The notes beneath the pieces were generated by a model. That model was not told the origin of the DNA, did not search any database, and saw only the letters and a program-made list of their open reading frames with translations. A DNA stretch of 64,000 bases from Phreatobacter aquaticus (GTDB lineage Bacteria; Pseudomonadota; Alphaproteobacteria; Rhizobiales; Phreatobacteraceae). The stretch covers positions 1,140,828 through 1,204,827 of the forward strand of contig NZ_CP039865.1 of assembly GCF_005160265.1 (NCBI RefSeq). The letters run 5' to 3'. Positions 8,998 through 16,646 of this stretch are shown here, in pieces; positions within the stretch are counted from its first letter, which is position 1, and each line of letters opens with the position of its first letter. The position numbers and the translations under genes are program-made.

Positions 8998-10044
8998 ATG
9001 ACCATCATGATCGTTGACGACACCGAGACCAACCTGATGGTGCTCTCCGCGCTGGTGAACAGGCTTGATATCGATCAGATCCAGACCTTCAAGGATCCGC
9101 GACTTGCTCTTGTCGCACTCGAGACAGGGAGGCCCGACCTCATTCTTGTCGACTACATGATGCCTGGATTGGATGGCGTGTCGTTCATCTCGGAGGTTCG
9201 CCGCAGAGCGCACCTCGACGAAACTCCGATCGTCATGGTGACGACGAGCGACCAGCGCGCTGTGCGGCTTGAGGCGCTCGAAGCAGGCGCCTCCGACTTT
9301 ATTCACAAGCCAGTTGACCCTGCGGAATTCAAGGCGCGCGTACGCAATCTGCTACGCCTCGCTGAAGCCCAGAGAAACCTTCGCGATCAGGCCGCTTGGC
9401 TCGCAGAAGAGGTCGCGAAGGCGACCCGCACGATCCTGGTCCGTGAAGAGGAAATTGTCCTGCGCCTCGCCCGAGCTGCGGAGCTCCGCGATCGCGACAC
9501 GGGCGAACACATCACGCGCATGGCCCGCTATGCCGAAATGATCGCGCAGAATCTCGGCCTTGATCCGTCCTACAGCGCCCAGATTCACCTGGCCGCGCCG
9601 ATGCATGACATCGGCAAGATCGGGATTGCGGATTCCATCTTGCTGAAAGCCGGGCCACTGACTGCAGAAGAGCGGCTGGCGATGCAGGAACATGCGCGCT
9701 GCGGCGGCGAGATCCTGGCCTGCTCGTCATCGGTTTTGATCCGACTGGCAGGCGAAATCGCTCTCGCCCACCACGAAAGGTTCGATGGCACCGGCTATCC
9801 TCATGGGCTATCCGGCGAAGCGATCCCGTTGTCGGGACGCATCACCGCTGTGGCCGATGTTTTCGATGCACTCACATCCACACGGCCATACAAGAAGGCA
9901 TGGAGCGTCGACCAGGCCCGCGACTATCTGATCGCCGAAAAGGGCCGCCATTTCGACCCGGCCTGCGTCGATGCCTTGCTTAAGAGCTGGGGCGAGGTGA
10001 CCGCGATAGCCAGCGACACCGAGCGCTTGAGCGAGGCCGCCTGA
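8998..10044 (+). CDS. Response regulator with HD-GYP phosphodiesterase domain (RpfG-like)
   Basis: A 348-residue two-domain output protein. The receiver domain spans residues 3-120 with phosphoacceptor Asp52 in LVDYMMPG and Lys104 in HKP. A short helical linker leads to an HD-GYP domain (about 150-335) with HD at 203-204 (MHDIGKIGI), HHERFDGTGYP at 258-268 and the GYP at 266-268. HD-GYP domains hydrolyse cyclic di-GMP, so phosphorylation probably tunes c-di-GMP levels. The start is fixed by AAGGAG at 8986-8991, 6 bases before the ATG; the open frame runs far upstream but that part is antisense to the kinase gene. It is divergent from the hybrid kinase with an Hpt domain, its most likely partner. 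Confidence 0.92.
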   Translation: MTIMIVDDTETNLMVLSALVNRLDIDQIQTFKDPRLALVALETGRPDLILVDYMMPGLDGVSFISEVRRRAHLDETPIVMVTTSDQRAVRLEALEAGASDFIHKPVDPAEFKARVRNLLRLAEAQRNLRDQAAWLAEEVAKATRTILVREEEIVLRLARAAELRDRDTGEHITRMARYAEMIAQNLGLDPSYSAQIHLAAPMHDIGKIGIADSILLKAGPLTAEERLAMQEHARCGGEILACSSSVLIRLAGEIALAHHERFDGTGYPHGLSGEAIPLSGRITAVADVFDALTSTRPYKKAWSVDQARDYLIAEKGRHFDPACVDALLKSWGEVTAIASDTERLSEAA

Positions 10045-10123
10045 GGACTGAGCGCTGGATACCCTGACGGCCGGGGCCTCTAGCAGCGTTGGGACCTTGT
10101 GTCTCCGTCGGGGCGGGTAGGCA

Positions 10124-11494
10124 TCAGTTCGACGCCGACGAAATCACGCGCTCCAACACCTTGCGCGCCCTGGCCTCGATGGCGGAGCGCGCGACATGCC
10201 GCCCGCCATCCACCACACGTCGCCCCGAAACATAGACGTCACGGATCGAGCCGGCCGACGGCCCGAACACCCAGCTGTCGAGCATCGCATCGCCTTGGCG
10301 CCCGGCAAAGGCGATGTGGTTGGTGTCCAAAACGACGATATCGGCGACCGCCCCCACCTGGATGCCCTGAACTCCGAGGCCCAACGCCTGGCCGCCACCG
10401 GCAAGGCTCGCCTCGAACAGCGTGCGCCCGGTGGATGCACCCCGCGGCGCCAGCGCATTGCGCCGCCGAAAGCCGAGCCTCTGCGAATATTCGAGCGTTG
10501 CGAGTTCGCCCGACACCGAGATCGCGACATTCGAATCGGTGCCGACGCCGAAGCGGCCACCCTGCCCGAGATAATCCGCACCCGGAAAGATGCCGTCGCC
10601 GAGATTGGCCTCCGTCACCGGGCAGAGCCCGACGACCGCCCCCGACCGCGCCATGGCCGTGACCTCGGCTGGAGTGACATGGGTCGCGTGGATCAGGCAC
10701 CAGTTGGGGGCAAGCTCCACAGTGTCGGTGAGCAGTTCAATCGTCCGCCGGCCGTGAACGGCGAGGCAGTCCTCGATCTCCTTCACCTGCTCGGCCACAT
10801 GGATGTGGGTCGGCACATCCGGGAAGGCCTGGACCAGCACCTTCAGTTCGTCGAGGGTTGCGGCCCTCAGCGAATGCGGCGCGATGCCGAAGCGGCCGCG
10901 CGGATAGACTTGGGTCGCCGCGGCACAGCCGCCGGCAAGCCGCCCGAAGCTGTCGATATCGTTGATGAAGCGCCGCTGGCCTTCGCTCGGTGCCTGACCA
11001 CCGAAACCGGAATGGGCGTAGAATACCGGCAGCAGCGTGATGGCAAGCCCGGTCTCACTGGCCGCTGCCACGCAGCGCCGCCCGAGCTCCGCAATGTCCG
11101 CATAGTGGCGGCCGTCCCGGTCATGGTGGAGATAGTGGAACTCGCCGACGGTGGTGAAGCCGGCTTCCAGCATCTCGACATAGGCAAGCGCCGCAATCGC
11201 CTCGACATCGTCGGGGTCGAGCGCCAGCGCGAAGCGATACATCCAGTCGCGCCAGGTCCAGAACGAGTCGTCCGATTGGCCTGCCACCTCGGCCATGCCT
11301 GCCATGCCGCGCTGGAAGGCATGGGAATGGAGGTTTGGCAGACCGGGCAGCGCCGCGCCGGCAATCCGCGCGATGCCGGCAGCCTCGGCACCGGGCTCGA
11401 CGGCCGAGATCCGGCCCTCGGCATCGATCGTCACCAGGACATTGTCGGCCCAGCCTTGCGGCGTGAGCGCGGAGCGGAAGCTGAGCTTGTGCAT
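10124..11494 (-). CDS. hutF: Formimidoylglutamate deiminase HutF
   Basis: A 456-residue amidohydrolase that converts N-formimidoyl-L-glutamate to N-formyl-L-glutamate and ammonia in the five-step histidine degradation route. The metal-binding features of the family are present: NLHSHAFQRGMAG near residue 60, HIHVAEQ in the middle, LIHATHV and GTDSNVAIS further on. Start 11494 is preferred because GAGGG precedes it by 5 bases. It is divergent from hutI with an 83-base gap, so both are probably controlled from that gap. hutH, hutU, hutG and the usual HutC repressor are not in this window. Confidence 0.93.
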   Translation of the reverse strand: MHKLSFRSALTPQGWADNVLVTIDAEGRISAVEPGAEAAGIARIAGAALPGLPNLHSHAFQRGMAGMAEVAGQSDDSFWTWRDWMYRFALALDPDDVEAIAALAYVEMLEAGFTTVGEFHYLHHDRDGRHYADIAELGRRCVAAASETGLAITLLPVFYAHSGFGGQAPSEGQRRFINDIDSFGRLAGGCAAATQVYPRGRFGIAPHSLRAATLDELKVLVQAFPDVPTHIHVAEQVKEIEDCLAVHGRRTIELLTDTVELAPNWCLIHATHVTPAEVTAMARSGAVVGLCPVTEANLGDGIFPGADYLGQGGRFGVGTDSNVAISVSGELATLEYSQRLGFRRRNALAPRGASTGRTLFEASLAGGGQALGLGVQGIQVGAVADIVVLDTNHIAFAGRQGDAMLDSWVFGPSAGSIRDVYVSGRRVVDGGRHVARSAIEARARKVLERVISSASN

Positions 11495-11577
11495 CGGAAC
11501 CCTCATGCTAGCTTCCGTCATAACCAAAGCAGACGCCCGGCGCACGGGTCTGCACGACGGATTTCAGGACCTCTCGC

Positions 11578-12774
11578 ATGCAAGTCGATCGTGTCTTCAC
11601 CAATTGCCGGGTGGCCACGATGGCCGCCGGCCATCCGGGCCTCGGCACCATTGACCGCGCCACCATCGCGGTAGCGAATGGTCTGATCGCCTGGATCGGA
11701 CCTTCCGCGGAGGCTCCAGCCCTGGCCGCGTCCGAGACCATCGACCTCGGGGGCCGGTGGGTCACGCCGGGACTGATCGACTGCCATACCCACATCGTCT
11801 TTGCCGGCGACCGCTCCGACGAATTCGAGCGGCGCTTAGCCGGCGAAACCTATGCCGACATCGCCCGTTCGGGCGGCGGCATTGCCGCAACCGTCAGGGC
11901 GACGCGCGCGGCCAGCGAGAACGACCTCGTCCGCCTGGCTTCCGCGCGCCTCGATGCGCTCGCCGTCGAAGGGGTGACCACGGTCGAGGTCAAGTCGGGC
12001 TACGGCCTCGACGTTGAGACCGAGCTGCGCCAGCTGCGCGCCGCGGGGCGTCTCTTGGCTGAGCGCGCCATGCGCATCGAGCCGACCTTTCTCGGCGCCC
12101 ATGCCGTGCCGCCTGACATGGACCGCACCGCCTATCTCGACCGGCTGTGCAACGAGATGATCCCCCGCGTCGCGGCGGAGAAGCTCGCAGGCGTGGTCGA
12201 TGCCTTCCAGGAATCGATCGCCTTTTCGGCCGATGAGGTCGACCGCGTGTTCACGGCGGCACGGGCCGCGGGGCTCAAGGTGAAGCTCCATGCCGACCAG
12301 CTGACCGATTCCGGCGGCGCGGCATTGGCCGCCCGCCATCAGGCGCTCTCGGCCGACCATCTGGAATACACAAGCGAGGCCGGCGCCGCCGCGATGGCTG
12401 AAGCGGGCACGGTCGCCGTCATCCTGCCTGGCGCCTTCTTCATGCTGAAGGAGACGCAGAAGCCGCCGATCGAAGCCTTCCGCAAGGCCGGTGTCTCCAT
12501 GGCGGTGGCAAGCGACCTCAATCCAGGCTCGGCGCCGATTGCCTCGTTGCGCGTCTCGGCCACCATGGCTTGCGTTCTGTTTGGAATGACTGTGGAAGAG
12601 GTCATGCTCGGCATGACCCGCCATGCGGCAAAGGCTCTCGGCCGCTCCGATATTGGCACGCTGGAGACGGGCAAGCGCGCCGATCTCGCGGTCTGGTCGG
12701 TCGACCGGCTCGCCGAGCTCGTCGCCAAGATCGGCCCGACGCCGCTCCATGCCCGCTATCTCGGCGGCATCTGA
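11578..12774 (+). CDS. hutI: Imidazolonepropionase HutI
   Basis: A 398-residue amidohydrolase hydrolysing 4-imidazolone-5-propanoate to N-formimidoyl-L-glutamate, the step directly before HutF in histidine degradation. Signature residues include the metal ligands in DCHTHIVFAG (about residue 65), the substrate loop VKSGYGLD, HADQ and ASDLNPG. Length matches the family. It is divergent from hutF and followed after 15 bases by the tam methyltransferase on the same strand, so the two may be co-transcribed. Confidence 0.95.
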   Translation: MQVDRVFTNCRVATMAAGHPGLGTIDRATIAVANGLIAWIGPSAEAPALAASETIDLGGRWVTPGLIDCHTHIVFAGDRSDEFERRLAGETYADIARSGGGIAATVRATRAASENDLVRLASARLDALAVEGVTTVEVKSGYGLDVETELRQLRAAGRLLAERAMRIEPTFLGAHAVPPDMDRTAYLDRLCNEMIPRVAAEKLAGVVDAFQESIAFSADEVDRVFTAARAAGLKVKLHADQLTDSGGAALAARHQALSADHLEYTSEAGAAAMAEAGTVAVILPGAFFMLKETQKPPIEAFRKAGVSMAVASDLNPGSAPIASLRVSATMACVLFGMTVEEVMLGMTRHAAKALGRSDIGTLETGKRADLAVWSVDRLAELVAKIGPTPLHARYLGGI

Positions 12775-12789
12775 CGTCAGGAGGTCCCC

Positions 12790-13563
12790 ATGGACTGGTC
12801 AGCCAAGCAATATGTGAAGTTCGAGGACGAACGCACCAGGCCGGCGCGGGACCTCGTCGCGGCCATCCCGACGCGCGATCCGCGCCGGGTGGTCGATCTC
12901 GGTTGCGGTCCGGGCAACACCACCGAACTGCTGCTTGAGGCTTATCCGAAGGCGGAGATCGTCGGGCTCGATTCCTCCCCCGACATGATCACCAATGCGC
13001 GGGCACGCATGGCCCATATCCGCTTCGAGGTGGCCGATCTCACCACCTGGAAGCCGGATCCGGCGGCGCCCGTCGACATCATCTATTCCAATGCGGTGTT
13101 CCAGTGGGTGCCGGGTCACGAGACAATCCTGCCGCGGCTCATCCATCTCTTGCCCGAAGGCGGCACGCTGGCGATCCAGATGCCCGACAATGTCGGCGAG
13201 CCGAGCCATATCGGCATGCGCGAGGCGGGCCGGGCGGGACCCTGGGCCGAGCGGATCAGGGCGGCCGGCGCCGACCGCGAACCGCTCGCGTCGCCGGCCT
13301 GGTACTATGACCTCCTGAAACCCCATGCCGCCCGCGTCGATATCTGGCGCACCGCCTATCACCACCCGATGGTGGGCATCGAGGGCATTGTCGAATGGTT
13401 CAAGGGCTCCGCGCTCCGGCCATACCTCGCGCAGCTCGACGCTTCGGAGCAGGCGGCCTTCCTCGACCTCTACCGCAAGGCGATCACCCCGCATTATCCG
13501 GTTGCCGCCGACGGCAAGGTGCTGCTCGCCTTCCCGCGCCTGTTCATCGTCGCCACCCGCTGA
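12790..13563 (+). CDS. tam: Trans-aconitate 2-methyltransferase
   Basis: A 257-residue class I SAM-dependent methyltransferase that methylates trans-aconitate, a spontaneous by-product of cis-aconitate that inhibits aconitase. The SAM-binding motif VVDLGCGPGNTTELL is at residues 37-51, and the motif before it (MDWSAKQYVKFEDERTRPA) is characteristic of Tam. SNAVFQWVPGH follows at about residue 97. Full length. A strong AGGAGG sits 6 bases before the start, and the gene is 15 bases after hutI. The link to histidine degradation appears to be positional only. Confidence 0.92.
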   Translation: MDWSAKQYVKFEDERTRPARDLVAAIPTRDPRRVVDLGCGPGNTTELLLEAYPKAEIVGLDSSPDMITNARARMAHIRFEVADLTTWKPDPAAPVDIIYSNAVFQWVPGHETILPRLIHLLPEGGTLAIQMPDNVGEPSHIGMREAGRAGPWAERIRAAGADREPLASPAWYYDLLKPHAARVDIWRTAYHHPMVGIEGIVEWFKGSALRPYLAQLDASEQAAFLDLYRKAITPHYPVAADGKVLLAFPRLFIVATR

Positions 13564-13617
13564 CATTCCCCGCGCCCGCACAAGACGGGCCGGATCCATC
13601 CCCATGAGGAAACATCC

Positions 13618-14370
13618 ATGAACCAGATCGATCTCAAGGGCCGCGTCGCGGTCATCACCGGCGGCGCGCGCGGCATCGGCTATGGCGCCGCCGAGCGGAT
13701 GTTGTCGTCCGGCGCCTCCGTCGCGCTTTGGGATGTCGATGCCGCCCGCCTGAAGGAGGCGGAAGCAGCCCTCGGCAAACTCGGCAAGGCGACAAGCCAT
13801 GTGGTGGAACTGACCGACGCAGCATCCGTGCAGGCCGCGACGGACGCCGTCGTGGCCGCCCATGGCGGCATCGACATTCTCGTCAACAATGCCGGCATCA
13901 CCGGCGGCAATGGCAAGACCTGGGAGCTGGAGCCGGATATCTGGCGTCAAGTGATCGACGTCAATCTGGTCGGCCCGTTCCTCACCTGCCGCGCCATCGT
14001 GCCGGTCATGCTGAAGAAGGGCTACGGCCGCATCGTCAACATCGCCTCCATCGCCGGCAAGGACGGCAATCCCAACGCGTCGCACTATTCCGCCTCGAAG
14101 GCCGGCCTGATCGGGCTGACCAAATCGCTCGGCAAGGAACTGGCGACCTCGGGCATCCTGGTCAACTGCATCACACCGGCCGCCGCCAAGACCGAGATCT
14201 TCGATCAGATGAAGCAGGAGCATATCGACTTCATGCTGTCGAAGATCCCGATGAACCGCTTCCTGCAAGTGAACGAGGTCGCCGCCATGATCGCCTGGCT
14301 GGCCTCGGAGGACTGCGCCTTTTCCACCGGCGCGGTCTTTGACATTTCCGGCGGACGGGCGACCTATTGA
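13618..14370 (+). CDS. SDR family NAD(P)-dependent oxidoreductase
   Basis: A 250-residue classical short-chain dehydrogenase. The nucleotide-binding TGGARGIG is at residues 14-21, NNAG at 90-93, and the catalytic triad is Ser144, Tyr157 and Lys161 (HYSASKAG). The C-terminus DISGGRATY resembles sugar-acid and FabG-like members. Asp39/Asp41 after the second strand (LWDVD) suggests a preference for NAD over NADP. The substrate cannot be assigned. It lies 55 bases after tam and just upstream of the nas regulators. Confidence 0.9.
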   Translation: MNQIDLKGRVAVITGGARGIGYGAAERMLSSGASVALWDVDAARLKEAEAALGKLGKATSHVVELTDAASVQAATDAVVAAHGGIDILVNNAGITGGNGKTWELEPDIWRQVIDVNLVGPFLTCRAIVPVMLKKGYGRIVNIASIAGKDGNPNASHYSASKAGLIGLTKSLGKELATSGILVNCITPAAAKTEIFDQMKQEHIDFMLSKIPMNRFLQVNEVAAMIAWLASEDCAFSTGAVFDISGGRATY

Positions 14371-14408
14371 TCCCAGGCCCTGACGGCTTGTGCATCGCCC
14401 TTGTGCAG

Positions 14409-14425
14409 TGCACCATCACGGTGGA
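14409..14425. promoter_or_regulatory. NtrC-type binding site upstream of nasT
   Basis: TGCACC-ATCAC-GGTGGA matches the NtrC consensus TGCACC-N5-GGTGCA at 11 of the 12 defined positions. It lies 22 bases before the probable nasT start. It overlaps GTGCA-G-TGCAC (14403-14413), a second palindrome. NtrC control of nitrate assimilation genes under nitrogen limitation is well established; use of this site is inferred. Confidence 0.6.
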
Positions 14426-14446
14426 CCTGAACGCGGGAGCCCTGCC

Positions 14447-15034
14447 CTGATCGATGCCGCCCTGACGATCTGCATCGTCGACGAGAGCCGGTCGCGCGCC
14501 GCCATCATCGAGGACGGACTGCGCGAGGCGGGCTACCGGCGCATCGTGCACATCGACGAGATGACCAACCTGCTGGCGAGGCTCTATGCCACCGACCCTG
14601 ATGTGGTGGTCATCGACCTCGAAAACCCCTCCCGTGACGTGCTGGAACAGCTCTTCCAGGTCTCCAAACTGGTCAAGCGCCCGGTCGCCATGTTCGTCGA
14701 CCAGTCGGATACCCGCATGATCAATGCCGCCATCGAGGCCGGCGTCTCGGCCTATGTCGTCGACGGCCTGAAGAAGGAGCGGGTGCGCGGCATTCTCGAC
14801 ATGTGCATTGCGCGTTTCCACGCCTATTCGAAGCTTCAGGGCGAGCTCGACCATGCGAAATCCCAGCTCGAGGAGCGCAAGATCGTCGAACGGGCCAAGG
14901 GGCTCTTGATGAAGCACAAGGGCATTTCGGAAGACGAGGCCTATGCGCTGATGCGCCGGCGCGCCATGAACGAGAAAAAGAAGATCGGCGACATCGCGAA
15001 TGCCGTGGTGACCGGCCTGGAGATGCTCGGATGA
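14447..15034 (+). CDS. nasT: NasT, ANTAR-domain nitrate-responsive antiterminator
   Basis: A response-regulator-like protein of about 195 residues: a receiver-type domain (ICIVDESRSRAAIIEDGLRE...) and a C-terminal ANTAR RNA-binding domain (KIVERAKGLLMKHKGISEDEAY-LMRR-AMN). NasT binds tandem hexaloop hairpins in the leader of nitrate operons and prevents termination when NasS releases it. Start is uncertain. GTG codons at 14390 and 14408 are in frame but lack ribosome sites, and the extension would encode an unrelated segment overlapping an NtrC box. A CTG at 14447 has GGGAG 7-8 bases upstream, and family similarity begins there. The stop overlaps the nasS start by 4 bases, as expected for a translationally coupled sensor pair. 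Confidence 0.9.
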   Translation: MIDAALTICIVDESRSRAAIIEDGLREAGYRRIVHIDEMTNLLARLYATDPDVVVIDLENPSRDVLEQLFQVSKLVKRPVAMFVDQSDTRMINAAIEAGVSAYVVDGLKKERVRGILDMCIARFHAYSKLQGELDHAKSQLEERKIVERAKGLLMKHKGISEDEAYALMRRRAMNEKKKIGDIANAVVTGLEMLG

Positions 15035-16191
15035 AGCGGCTGACCATCGGTTTCATTCCGCTCACTGACGCAGCGCCGCTGATCGCGGCCCATGAATGCG
15101 GCTTTGCTGCCGATCAGGGCCTGGAACTCGATCTGGTGCGGGAAGTCTCCTGGGCGAATATCCGCGACAAGCTGTCGGTCGGCCTGTTCGACGCCGCCCA
15201 TATGCTGGCGCCGCTTGCGCTCGCCTCCGCGCTTGGCATCGGCCATGTGAAAGTGCCGCTGATCGCCCCGGTCACGCTGGCGCTGAACGGCAATTGCATC
15301 ACCGTCTCGACGGCCTTTGCGCGCGAAATGGGCGAGATCCCCGATGATCCCCTGGCTGCCCTGCCCTTGATCCGGGCCGCGATCGAGCGGCGGGCCAGTG
15401 CAGGCTTGAGCCCGCCGGTCTTCGCCATGACCTTCCCGTTCTCCACCCACAATTATCTCCTGCGCGCCTATCTCGCCGCGGGCGGCATCGATCCCGACCG
15501 CGACGTACAGCTGGTGGTGATCCCGCCGCCGCTCATGGTCAATTCGCTGGAGAAAGGCCTGATTGACGGGTTCTGCGTTGGCTCGCCCTGGAATTCGCTG
15601 GCCGTCGACCGCGGCATTGGCCGCATTCTCTGCCCGACCTCTGCGCTGTTCTCCGGGATACCCGAGAAGGTGCTGGCCATCGGCGCCACGCCTGACGCCG
15701 GCACCTCCCTCGCCCTCGTAGCGGCGGTCGCCCGTGCGGCCGCCTGGTGCGCTGATCCGGCCAATGCGCGGACGCTCGCCGACATGTTGGCCGCGAAACA
15801 TTATCTCGACGTCGCTGCACCCGTTGTGCTGCGCACGATCGAAGGCCGCCTGGTGCTGGAGCCGGGCGGACCGCAGATCGATATTCCCGACTTCATTCGC
15901 TACGACGTGCCGGATGCCGTCAGGCCGAATGCCGGCCGCTTCGCCTGGCTTTATGCGCAGATGGTGCGCTGGGGCCAGACCCGCTTCGATCCCGCTGCCA
16001 TGGGTCAGATCGAAGCCTTGATCCGCGCCGACCTGTTCGATCGGGCGCTCGAATCAATGCCCGTGACAGCCGCCGCGATTGTTGCCGGCGATCCCGTCGG
16101 CGCGCGCATCGACCGGCCCTTCAATCCCTTTGATATCGGCGGCTATCTCGCCGGATTCGACGCCCGCGGACTGCCGGCAGGCACGCGATGA
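15031..16191 (+). CDS. nasS: NasS, cytoplasmic nitrate sensor (NrtA/CmpA-like)
   Basis: A 386-residue homologue of the nitrate-binding protein NrtA that begins directly with the domain (MKRLTIGFIPLTDAAPLIAA) and has no signal peptide. This marks NasS, which stays in the cytoplasm, holds NasT inactive and releases it on binding nitrate or nitrite. It shares with NrtA the segments MTFPF/G-TH, DGFCVG-PWN and IPEKVLAIGA. It overlaps nasT by ATGA. The gene order (nasT first) differs from many relatives where nasS comes first. Confidence 0.9.
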   Translation: MKRLTIGFIPLTDAAPLIAAHECGFAADQGLELDLVREVSWANIRDKLSVGLFDAAHMLAPLALASALGIGHVKVPLIAPVTLALNGNCITVSTAFAREMGEIPDDPLAALPLIRAAIERRASAGLSPPVFAMTFPFSTHNYLLRAYLAAGGIDPDRDVQLVVIPPPLMVNSLEKGLIDGFCVGSPWNSLAVDRGIGRILCPTSALFSGIPEKVLAIGATPDAGTSLALVAAVARAAAWCADPANARTLADMLAAKHYLDVAAPVVLRTIEGRLVLEPGGPQIDIPDFIRYDVPDAVRPNAGRFAWLYAQMVRWGQTRFDPAAMGQIEALIRADLFDRALESMPVTAAAIVAGDPVGARIDRPFNPFDIGGYLAGFDARGLPAGTR

Positions 16192-16198
16192 AAATTCT

Positions 16199-16210
16199 TG
16201 CACTGCACAA
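16199..16210. repeat. 12-bp motif shared in inverted orientation with the nasT upstream region
   Basis: TGCACTGCACAA here is the exact reverse complement of 14401-14412 (TTGTGCAGTGCA) upstream of nasT. It lies about 120 bases before the sigma54-like promoter, a distance suited to an activator site, and contains TGCAC half-sites as in NtrC boxes. Function is inferred only. Confidence 0.4.
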
Positions 16211-16328
16211 CGATACGGCAGCTCTGCCCGCGGTCTGCTGAAAGATCGCGCCGGGCCTGGCGAAACGTAATCCCGGGCCACTTTTCGCAACACACTGATT
16301 TCTTGGAACGATTCTGATCGCGGGCAAC

Positions 16329-16345
16329 TTGGCACGCGGCTTGTA
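16329..16345 (+). promoter_or_regulatory. Sigma54 (-24/-12) promoter of the nrt-nas operon
   Basis: TTGGCACGCGGCTTGTA matches the sigma54 consensus YTGGCACGrNNNTTGCW at all but two positions, with GG and the -12 G spaced exactly 12 apart. Transcription would begin near 16356, about 30 bases before the ANTAR hairpins. Sigma54/NtrC control fits nitrogen assimilation. Confidence 0.75.
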
Positions 16346-16386
16346 TCTCCCTTTGTCAAGCGAGGGTCAGGTTGGACCTCCGTCCC

Positions 16387-16419
16387 GGCCCAACAGAGGG
16401 CCATCAGCAACGCCGCTGA
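16387..16419 (+). ncRNA. Tandem hexaloop hairpins, NasT (ANTAR) RNA target
   Basis: Hairpin P1 is GGCCC-AACAGA-GGGCC (16387-16402). A single A follows, then hairpin P2, TCAGC-AACGCC-GCTGA (16404-16419). Two adjacent stems each closing a six-base loop is the known ANTAR-target architecture. The P2 loop has A at position 1 and G at position 4, as that consensus requires; the P1 loop has A at 1 but A at 4. The 3' arm of P2 is also the 5' arm of the terminator at 16413-16497, so the two structures exclude each other. The cognate NasT and NasS genes are directly upstream. Confidence 0.8.
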
Positions 16420-16497
16420 CAGACGTTCGACAGATCGGATTGCGCGCTTCGACGAAGCGCCAGCGAACCGGAGTCGGGCCGAAGTCAGCGGTTTTTT
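16413..16497 (+). terminator. Leader terminator competing with the ANTAR hairpins
   Basis: CCGCTGAC (16413-16420) pairs perfectly with GTCAGCGG (16484-16491), which is followed by six T. The enclosed region contains a second perfect stem, GCGCTTC-GAC-GAAGCGC. The 5' arm overlaps the P2 hairpin, so NasT bound to P1-P2 would block termination and allow nrtA transcription. Confidence 0.72.
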
Positions 16498-16646
16498 GCG
16501 TTTCGGGCGACCGGAACGGCAGGCAGGCGGGAGAAGGCGGGCTTTCGACGACCGGCAACAAGCGGCGCGAAGCAGGCCACCAGGGGAATGAACCGATTGC
16601 GCGCCGCAGGGCGCGGGCCCGAGGGCCGTCAGACAGGAAAGCGACG

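Noticed and set aside
16329-16646. In-frame N-terminal extension of NrtA by 106 codons
   Set aside because: The stretch is the promoter and structured leader; the Tat signal begins at 16647 with a ribosome site.
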